From Phoronis ovalis (Eukaryota; Phoronida; Phoronidae), in the NCBI GenBank assembly GCA_028565635.1, contig JAOXYB010039651.1:1-10869 (forward strand): a stretch of DNA of 10,869 nt, written 5' to 3'. The notes beneath the pieces were generated by a model that saw only the letters and a program-made list of their open reading frames with translations, did not search any database and was not told where the DNA came from. Of the stretch, positions 1-5,535 are shown one piece after another; position 1 is the first letter of the stretch, and each line of letters starts with the position of its first letter. A program made the translations under genes and the position numbers.

Positions 1-132
1 GCAATTCCTTTCGCTCAAATAGCCAATTTAAACAGCGTACAATGATGATTCTTCGAATCGTCGTTGTCTTGTTTTTATTGGCACGGTTGTAGAGAAGTTG
101 TTTTATTTAACATTTGTTTACTTTTGTCACAG

Positions 133-249
133 AAACTTGATGCTGCTGAAAAGTTACAACACATAGCTAACATGCGACAGGCTATGAAATTTGCTGTTAG
201 TGATTATAAGGGAGAAATTCCTCTTCCTGGTCTTAGTTTACCCAAAAAG
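133..249 (+). CDS. GCN1: GCN1 exon 1 of window (residues 1-39)
   Basis: Acceptor TTTTGTCACAG ends at 132 and donor GTGAGT starts at 250; phase 0 at both ends. It encodes KLDAAEKLQHIANMRQAMKF and then a conserved LPKK just before the splice, as in animal GCN1. The codons upstream of 133 in the same frame are intron, so the ATG at 64 is not a start. Confidence 0.88.
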
Positions 250-3200
250 GTGAGTGTTGCTTAATACTGTTAAATTCAGCTGTTTATTCGCAGGAAAACT
301 CAAAGTTTGTTGAAATGTTTAAGGTATGTGGGCACTATTATGTGACTTTTGTGCTAGATGATCGACACTTAAAATTCTTTTTGCATAAAATATTTTGTCC
401 TGCAAGTGAAAAATCTGGTGTAACGCTCTCTTTTTAGTGGTTAAATCCATCATTACCATGAAATCAATGTAATAAATTATGAGTCTTCATCTTACTTGTC
501 TGCACCCTTCAATAGTTTATATCCAAATACACCTTTCCTCCTCAGTGTTAGCCTGGTTTTCATAATATTGCATTGTTTGTAATTTTCTTGTGTAGGGTAT
601 CAGTGGTATTTTACCAATATACCGAGAAGGTTTATTAAATGGACCTCCAGAACTCAAAGAATCAGCTTCTCTTGGTTTAAGTGAGATAATTCGTGTTGCC
701 AGTCCTGAAGCTTTGAAAAGTTCTGTTGTCACCATTACTGGTCCTTTAATCCGTATCCTTGGTGATCGATATAGCTGGAATGTTAAGGTGGCTACATTGG
801 AGACTTTGGGACTCTTACTTGGCAAGGTAATAAAAATCGTAATGTGTTTAAATCAATTTTTGACTGTTTTGTAGAGGGATGATAGTGGGGTTGATCCTTG
901 CTGTATATAATAATAATATGGGATGTCTATTATCTGATTTGGTTTTTGTTGGACATCTATAACTATAACCTAGCATATTGTCGGTCTCGATGATGAATTA
1001 ATATGCTGATGTTCAGTGATGAATGTTTTATATTGTCCTCTAAGAAGTTCTGAGAGACGATCATCATATTCAGGAGCATGAAGAAACATGTTCAATTATT
1101 CAACTATCGTACATTATTTTAGAGTGTGCCATAACTTTCACACAAGTAACATTTTATACAGTATTCTAATTGAGCCAGTGCTGTCTACAAGTAATTTCAG
1201 AATGATGCTGCACTGTTGCACTGACACTGTTTTCCAGGTGTTGAATAAGAACAACTCACACTTATCTTTGTGAACTTGTACAACAGTCCTAAGTCTTAGT
1301 CATTGTTGAGAACAGTGATCAGTACTCAGTATTAGTAGCATCATCACAGTTTTTTTTTGTTTCAGTGCGGTGTGATGTTGAAACCATTCCTACCCCAGCT
1401 ACAGACTACATTTTTGAAAGCATTAAATGACACCCACAGGACGGTTAGACTTCGTTCAGGAGAGGCCTTAGAAAAACTAGTCATCATACATGCTAAAGTG
1501 GATCCATTATTTACCGATTTATTGAATGGAGCCAAAAATGCTGAAGAGTCATCTGTCAGGTACATAAATAAATTTAAACAAAAAATATTAAATAAATTTG
1601 TTTATTTATTTATATGGAGAAGCTATAATAATTGTTGCAATAGTAGGTTTTCTAGACACTAGAAAATAAAGTGGTACTGGTGCTTACTAAGCAAATTAGC
1701 TTGCATCACTGAGTAATTATTCTTTTTATTACTTGTTTACCATTAACTAAAGCCACTTCTGTTTTGTAATGTTTTATTTTAAGAAATCACATCAGTGCCT
1801 TAATAGTAGTCACTTTGCTATCTTGTAACGTGTTTGTCTCGAGGATGAATTAATATACTGTACTGATACTGGATGAGGAATAATTTATATTTGTCCTCTA
1901 AGAAGTTCTGAGAGATGGTCACCATATATTGAGGAAAATAAAACCAAGTGGTTCATCCAAAACATGTTCATTTTATTTTGAATGAGGTTATATATTACAA
2001 TAATAAATTACAGTTGAATGAACTTGCTGGGTTTGTTACATTACAGGGATACATATTTACAAGGCCTGAGAGGATGTGTGACAAATTCTGGTGCAAAATT
2101 ATCTGACTCAGTAAGAAAATCCATAACCTCAACGTTATTGTCTTTTTTACCTGTTGGTGAGGATTCCACACGTATGACTGCTGCCGGATGTCTTGGTGCA
2201 CTTTGTAGTTGTCTTCCTGAAGAAGAACTTGCAGAAGTTATGATCAATCAGATGCTAGGTAAGAACTGTAATCAAGTAGTATGTGTAATAAGATGCTGGA
2301 TACTAAAGATTAGTCCTGTTGTGATATTTCATTTTTGCTATGAAACAAAATAATTGGTCAAAATTCTGTGAGAAAGCTATATGAAAATTATTTGCTGTTT
2401 TTTGGAAAAATTTGCTCATCTTTCTAATCCAGTGGAGGAACCTGGCATACAGGCCACTCCTGATCTTGTGTGATGGGACAAGATTTTTTCACAAAAATGC
2501 TATATTACCACCAAAGGTGATGATATTAGAACATTTGCTTGCAAGCTTAAGTTTTCTGTCTGCAGTTAAGTAAACTATGGTATTATATTTAAAATGGTAT
2601 TTACTGCCTTCCTAGATGCATCAGATAAAGACTGGTTGTTATGTCACAGTAGAGCCGTGGCTCTAAGCATAGTATTGAAAGAAGCTTCAGAAAAAGTCAT
2701 GACATCACAGTGGAAAAACAATATAATGGATGCCTTAAACAAATACTCCAGCTCTGATAGGGTAAGTCAGAGATTCAGCTAAGAGAGTGGACAGACACTC
2801 GAACTTTGCAGAATATGATAACGAAGGAAATAATAGCCTGAATAAGCTGGCAGCACTCGTGAAGATATTTACTAAACGATGTACAATCAATAAATCAGGA
2901 AATGACTAGTTAGTGATTGTGACATTGTAATATTTACCCAGATGTGAATTTAAATATCAAAATGGTTAATATACAGTTGTCAATTAAGAGATACAGGAAG
3001 GCCCATCATTATCACCAGATGTACTTAATGAAATATACATAACAAAAACTGACGAGTCATTAAGCAGTCAGACATGCTGCCTGCAAAAGGTTACAATCAG
3101 TTGCCAAACGTACTTTGGGGCTTAATACAAAATATTCAGTTTTTACAATACATGTTCCAGATCCCTATCTGTATAGCTGGATTCAAGGGTATAGGATACT

Positions 3201-4708
3201 ACCTAAAGCATGAAGTTACGCATGGAGGAGAGATGGAGTCGGCATTGTTATCAATCATTGCTAAGGTAATAAAGCCATTGTTATCAATCATTGCTAAGGT
3301 AATAAAGGCTGACTTTTGTTATTTTGACATGTGTAAGCTTATTCTAAACAGAGTGTGTGATAATTTACAAAATGATTGCCTACTTGAAAATCAAGTATGA
3401 GTGTTTCTGGACAGTACTTTTATAACACCTTCATGTGCACAAGTGAATAAGGTATCACTAACATGACATAAGCCATTCATCTTAAAAGAATGATTTCCGA
3501 GAAGAATTATCAAAAATTTGTGTTAATGACTCTGGAAGCTGCCATTAAGCCTTTATTACCCATAATGCAAAGTGCTAATGAACAAAGTTACATGTTACCA
3601 TATAGGAAAATATATTTTTTCACTGATACACGTCCATAACGATACTAAAATGCAGTTATTTGCTTTAAATATCCTTATACTATACCTTCATTTATTTTTT
3701 TTACATTTCAATAGACTGACTGCATGAGAAATAAAATATAAATAATTTTGAATTTTATACCATACAAATGCATACAATCTTGTTATTCCTAATGTCTTTG
3801 CATTACGAGTAATAAAAGTTTATAGTGGCAGCTTCCGAAAGCCACCGACATTAATGCCTGTAACTTCAAAATGGATTTAATAGGTTTGATAGTTCTTGTG
3901 AGAATTTTTCTTTAAAATATACCTAAAGGGATGGCTTATGGATATTAGTGGCACCTTATTCACTTTAATTCCCTTTTGTCTCCTAGAAATATCACTTTAC
4001 CTGCAGCATTTTATCCCATACATGTAAAATCATCAGTACAGAGAACAGAAAAAGCTGGTTAATTATAATGTACAAAAAAGCCGACCATAACCTTTACTAT
4101 ATTCTTTCTTTACAGGGAATAAACAAACATGATTCAAATGATGTTAAATCAACGTGTTCCTTAATTATAACCATGCTGGTAAAATGTACTGACACACCAA
4201 TTAGCAGTTCAGTGTTCCGTACACTTGTTCCTGCACTAGTCAATGGAACGAAAGAGAAAAATACAGTAGTTAAAGTAAACAGTGAATTAGCATTAATTAC
4301 TTTGTTACACCTAAGAAGAGGAGAGGGAGTTCTCCAGGTGAGTACTCAACATAGTAGGGTTCTGCCATATGTAGAAATCAGATTAAAACAGTCTAAAGAT
4401 ATAAACATGTATTCAATAGTATGTGTTGGAGTTGAGATGCATTCCTGAGTCAGTCTCCTCTAGTGTGATTGTGCATTGGGTTTATATTCTTTCAAGTATG
4501 TCTGCCCATCTGCAGTACAATACCCCTGGAACCTCGGAGTGTACAATTTGTGGCTTTATTTTTCTCTAATTCTTTACAGACATGTCTGGGTGCATTAGAA
4601 CCAGGAATGAAGGACTCATTGAGTGAAGTTGTTAATAAATCTTTGAAGAAGGTTGCTAGCCAGCCAGAGCCAAAGGATGATGAGTTGGATGATACTGTAC
4701 TGAAATAG
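133..4708 (+). CDS. GCN1: GCN1, C-terminal part (eight exons; 5' part outside window)
   Basis: Joined exons 133-249, 596-826, 1366-1559, 2047-2258, 2616-2761, 3161-3265, 4116-4337 and 4580-4708 encode 451 residues ending in TAG. GCN1 binds translating, stalled or collided ribosomes and delivers the uncharged-tRNA signal to the kinase GCN2, which phosphorylates eIF2-alpha; it acts in the cytoplasm with GCN20/ABCF3. The assignment rests on residue-by-residue resemblance to animal GCN1, as recalled: ITGPLIRILGDRYSWNVK, KPFLPQLQTTF, VDPLFTDLLNGA, AGCLGALCSCLPEEEL, KEKNTVVK and the acidic DDTVLK tail. The product is all alpha-helical HEAT repeats, with no signal peptide or membrane segment. In length it matches about residues 2220-2671 of the human protein, so it should overlap the end of the region that binds the GCN2 RWD domain (known in yeast; inferred here). 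All splice phases agree and there are no stops, so the gene looks functional. The promoter and first five-sixths are off-window. Confidence 0.96.
250..595 (+). other. GCN1 intron 1 of window
   Basis: A 346-base AT-rich intron with donor GTGAGT and acceptor TTCTTGTGTAG. I see no RNA gene, repeat or coding remnant in it. A reading frame on the other strand at 517-825 is only a shadow of the next exon. Confidence 0.85.
596..826 (+). CDS. GCN1: GCN1 exon 2 of window (residues 40-116)
   Basis: Exon of 231 bases, phase 0 to phase 0, donor AAG|GTAATA. It encodes GISGILPIYREGLLNGPPEL followed by a run of helices ending ETLGLLLGK. It includes TGPLIRILGDRYSWNVK, one of the best conserved blocks of GCN1, in a HEAT repeat of the C-terminal third. 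Confidence 0.95.
827..1365 (+). other. GCN1 intron 2 of window, hosts snoRNA copy 1
   Basis: A 539-base intron (donor GTAATA, acceptor TTTTTTTTGTTTCAG). It holds the box C/D snoRNA-like sequence at 984-1058, with similarity to the second copy extending to about 1100. The remaining 265 bases up to the acceptor show nothing recognisable. Confidence 0.85.
984..1058 (+). ncRNA. Intronic box C/D snoRNA candidate, copy 1 (SNORD61-like 18S guide)
   Basis: Predicted guide for 2'-O-methylation of 18S rRNA, processed from the spliced GCN1 intron. Seen directly: terminal stem GTCTC (984-988) pairing with GAGAC (1054-1058); C box ATGATGA (990-996), a perfect RUGAUGA; D' CTGA (1006-1009); C' GTGATGA (1016-1022), also perfect; D box CTGA (1050-1053). 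Right before the D box, CCTCTAAGAAGTT (1037-1049) is complementary over 13 bases to AACUUCUUAGAGG, a highly conserved 18S segment (from memory). The base five upstream of D is A1045, so the target is the second U of AACUU, which I place at human U1442, the site assigned to SNORD61. Only 9 bases separate C from D', so the D' guide is probably unused. Length 75 nt is typical. The target number is inference; the box architecture is visible. Confidence 0.87.
1366..1559 (+). CDS. GCN1: GCN1 exon 3 of window (residues 117-180 and split Arg181)
   Basis: Exon of 194 bases, phase 0 start and phase 2 end; the split codon AG|G gives Arg. It encodes CGVMLKPFLPQLQTTFLKAL, and later VDPLFTDLLNGA and SSVR, closely matching animal GCN1. 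Donor is CAG|GTACAT. An A/U-rich hairpin starts four bases into the intron. Confidence 0.95.
1564..1613 (+). other. A/U-rich hairpin next to a 5' splice site
   Basis: Bases 1564-1572 pair with 1605-1613 and 1575-1579 with 1600-1604, leaving a two-base bulge (1573-1574) and a 20-base loop. All 14 pairs but one are A-U. It starts four bases after the donor GT of GCN1 exon 3, so it could affect access of U1 snRNA. It may also be chance in AT-rich DNA. Confidence 0.4.
1836..1916 (+). ncRNA. Intronic box C/D snoRNA candidate, copy 2 (SNORD61-like 18S guide)
   Basis: Paralogue of the sequence at 984-1058, in the next GCN1 intron. Stem GTCTC (1836-1840) pairs with GAGAT (1912-1916, one G-U pair). 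C box is AGGATGA (1842-1848), one base off consensus; D' CTGA 1863-1866; C' TGGATGA 1870-1876; D box CTGA 1908-1911. The guide CCTCTAAGAAGTT (1895-1907) is identical to copy 1 and predicts the same 18S target. The segment 1891-1915 matches 1033-1057 over 25 bases without a change, while the sequence between C and C' has diverged and gained bases. The D box lies about 135 bases before the acceptor. The weakened C and C' boxes leave open whether this copy is still made. Confidence 0.78.
2047..2258 (+). CDS. GCN1: GCN1 exon 4 of window (residues 181-251 and split Asp252)
   Basis: Exon of 212 bases, from phase 2 to phase 1; the split codons give Arg181 (AG|G) and Asp252 (G|AT). It encodes DTYLQGLRGCVTNSGAKL, then EDSTRMTAAGCLGALCSCLP and EEELAEV. 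The block AGCLG.LC..L.EEEL is diagnostic of GCN1. Donor GTAAGA. Confidence 0.95.
2259..2615 (+). other. GCN1 intron 4 of window
   Basis: A 357-base intron (donor GTAAGA, acceptor CTGCCTTCCTAG). It contains two adjacent small hairpins at 2431-2457 and 2463-2484, described separately. Otherwise nothing is recognised; the in-frame extension of exon 4 up to 2353 is intron. Confidence 0.85.
2431..2484 (+). other. Two adjacent small hairpins in GCN1 intron 4
   Basis: First hairpin: AGTGG (2431-2435) pairs with CCACT (2453-2457), with an inner stem CCTG (2441-2444) and CAGG (2449-2452) around loop GCATA. Second: ATCTTGT (2463-2469) pairs with ACAAGAT (2478-2484) around an 8-base loop; an ACA follows at 2491-2493. 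The order recalls an H/ACA RNA, but the arms are much too short, so no identity is claimed. Confidence 0.35.
2616..2761 (+). CDS. GCN1: GCN1 exon 5 of window (split Asp252 to residue 300)
   Basis: Exon of 146 bases, phase 1 to phase 0, donor AGG|GTAAGT. It encodes ASDKDWLLCHSRAVALSIVL and ends KYSSSDR. It aligns with the human segment containing IDWMVRHGRSLALS and ATADR. It is the most diverged of the GCN1 exons here in its second half. Confidence 0.93.
2762..3160 (+). other. GCN1 intron 5 of window
   Basis: A 399-base AT-rich intron (donor GTAAGT, acceptor ACATGTTCCAG). I see no RNA gene, transposon end or coding remnant. Confidence 0.8.
3161..3265 (+). CDS. GCN1: GCN1 exon 6 of window (residues 301-335; alternative end 3298)
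   Basis: Exon of 105 bases, phase 0 to phase 0, encoding IPICIAGFKGIGYYLKHEVT and ending MESALLSIIAK. The end at 3265 (AAG|GTAATA) is preferred because IIAK then joins GINKHD at the point where homologues run without a gap. A tandem duplication places an identical donor at 3299. Using that one would add the 11 residues VIKPLLSIIAK in frame, repeating LLSIIAK. The short form is probably the main one. Confidence 0.9.
3243..3307 (+). repeat. Tandem duplication (period 33) copying a GCN1 5' splice site
   Basis: Bases 3243-3274 and 3276-3307 are identical over 32 bases. The unit covers the last 23 exon bases and the first 9 intron bases, so two equal donors AAG|GTAATAAAG stand 33 bases apart. The perfect identity suggests a recent event. 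Confidence 0.97.
3266..4115 (+). other. GCN1 intron 6 of window
   Basis: The largest intron here, 850 bases (donor GTAATA, acceptor ATTCTTTCTTTACAG). It starts with the second copy of the duplicated splice site, and most of its middle is the foldback element at 3441-3965. The last 150 bases show nothing recognisable. Confidence 0.85.
3441..3965. mobile_element. Foldback / MITE-like element with long inverted repeats
   Basis: The left arm 3441-3572 is an imperfect inverted copy of the right arm 3796-3965. The outer ends match as AAGTGAATAAGG, a two-base difference, CACTAA, and then CATAAGCCAT. The inner parts match as GGAAGCTGCCA, TTTATTAC and TAATGCAAAG. The right arm is longer, mainly through an insertion between the outer and inner blocks. 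About 220 AT-rich bases lie between the arms. No transposase coding sequence is present, so it would be non-autonomous. I see no convincing target-site duplication (flanks GCAC and TAAT), so the family and the exact ends are uncertain. It has aged: the arms have diverged by substitutions and indels. Confidence 0.75.
4116..4337 (+). CDS. GCN1: GCN1 exon 7 of window (residues 336-409)
   Basis: Exon of 222 bases, phase 0 to phase 0, donor CAG|GTGAGT. It encodes GINKHDSNDVKSTCSLIITM, then VFRTLVPALVNGTKEKNTVV, and ends GEGVLQ. This matches the GCN1 block with N(T/G)TK(D/E)KNTVV and RRGEGVLQ (human R.GEEVFQ). The ATG at 4068 lies in the upstream intron. Confidence 0.95.
4580..4708 (+). CDS. GCN1: GCN1 last coding exon (residues 410-451 and stop)
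   Basis: Acceptor TTTCTCTAATTCTTTACAG ends at 4579; the stop TAG is at 4706-4708. It encodes TCLGALEPGMKDSLSEVVNK, SLKKVASQ, and the acidic C-terminus DDELDDTVLK, equivalent to the human SLKKLASQ ... VDDTILT end. It is preceded by a 242-base intron (4338-4579) with nothing recognisable. Confidence 0.95.
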   Translation, partial: TCLGALEPGMKDSLSEVVNKSLKKVASQPEPKDDELDDTVLK

Positions 4709-5436
4709 CATAGATTAACTCTTATTGTTCATATTTTATTATGTCTGATCTGGAAGTGCAACCACAGAAACACTGTAAATGAAAGGGGATAGACTGCAGT
4801 GTTTTCATGTGTTTCATAATGTTACAACAGAAAGAAATGTTGCTGGAGAAAATGGAACAAAGGCATTTTGCTGTCACTTTTAACTATAAGCACACTATAG
4901 GTGCATCATATTTTTGGGAGAAGTAGCATGGCAAGGTGAACATTTGAGGAAGGAAGTTAATCTTGAAATTTTTCACACCAGCTTTTCGAATTGAGTACAG
5001 AACCTTTGTTACAGTAATGTTCTATATCAGTGGTAAACTTGTGTAGATTTTTTGCATCAGTTACTGTAAAAAGAAATGTTTTATCAGTGTCTTGTATAAA
5101 GTTATCCTGATAAGTGATACCATACAAGTGTTTACTTCTACAACTTCACATTTAAACGCGAACATTTGCTGATAGCATTTTTAATTAAAAGTAAAAACAA
5201 AAAACTATATGATTTTATGAAACTTTAAAAATACACATTGTTCTTATAGTCATTCATTTTTTCTGGACGACATCCAATTTAACTTCACCTTTTTCAACCA
5301 AAACAACATTATTGAACATTTCCTTTATCATACTTATGTACAGTCTACTAATTCAATGAACAATCCAACTCTGTTAATGTCATTACTATTTTGATTACTG
5401 TTTGATGTGATACTGAATTTAAAGTAACTAATCCAA
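4709..5436. other. Convergent 3' untranslated regions of GCN1 and SMU1
   Basis: No coding sequence lies between the two stop codons. GCN1's 3' UTR enters from the left and that of SMU1 from the right. I find no AATAAA on the + strand here. On the - strand one AATAAA exists (TTTATT at 4735-4740), but it would require a SMU1 3' UTR of about 700 bases running through that of GCN1. The best shared candidate is at 5180-5189. Confidence 0.8.
5180..5189. terminator. Candidate bidirectional poly(A) signal TTTAATTAAA
   Basis: The palindrome TTTAATTAAA contains ATTAAA on the + strand (5184-5189) and ATTAAA on the - strand (5185-5180). ATTAAA is the commonest variant of the AATAAA hexamer. It would give 3' UTRs of about 500 bases for GCN1 and 270 for SMU1, with cleavage 10-30 bases beyond on each side and thus a short mRNA overlap. 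This is inference from motif and position only. Confidence 0.5.
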
Positions 5437-5535
5437 TCATGGTTTCCATGACTTCAGTAATCCATCCTCTGCATAAGACGCAAGAAGATTCTGATGTGGA
5501 TGATGTGCTATGCCAATAACATCCTTTTCATGTAT
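5437..5535 (-). CDS. SMU1: SMU1 last coding exon (residues 472-503 and stop)
   Basis: Phase 0 start after acceptor TTATTATTATAG; stop TGA at 5439-5437. It encodes [20 protein letters not shown], then [12 protein letters not shown]. This is the final blade of the propeller. The last motif reads LKSW where human SMU1 has LKLW (memory). Confidence 0.96.
   Translation of the reverse strand: MHEKDVIGIAHHPHQNLLASYAEDGLLKSWKP

Larger units (their letters stand above)
1560..2046 (+). other. GCN1 intron 3 of window, hosts snoRNA copy 2
   Basis: A 487-base intron (donor GTACAT, acceptor TTTGTTACATTACAG). It carries an A/U hairpin at 1564-1613 next to the donor and the second box C/D snoRNA-like sequence at 1836-1916. 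DNA similar to the first copy runs on to about 1980. The stretch 1620-1830 shows nothing recognisable. Confidence 0.85.

Noticed and set aside
64-132. ATG-led reading frame running into the first visible GCN1 exon
   Set aside because: The bases 64-132 are intron: a good acceptor ends at 132, the residues before it do not resemble GCN1, and the protein must have about 2,200 more residues upstream.
517-825. - strand open frame opposite GCN1 exon 2
   Set aside because: It is the antisense shadow of a highly conserved exon; its residues resemble nothing.
2517-2523. GTGATGA in GCN1 intron 4 as the C box of a third snoRNA
   Set aside because: No CTGA box and no terminal stem at suitable distance; the pieces that define the two accepted copies are missing.
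3074-3160. Possible longer GCN1 exon 6 or separate small protein
   Set aside because: Homology with GCN1 starts exactly after the acceptor at 3160; the preceding residues match nothing.
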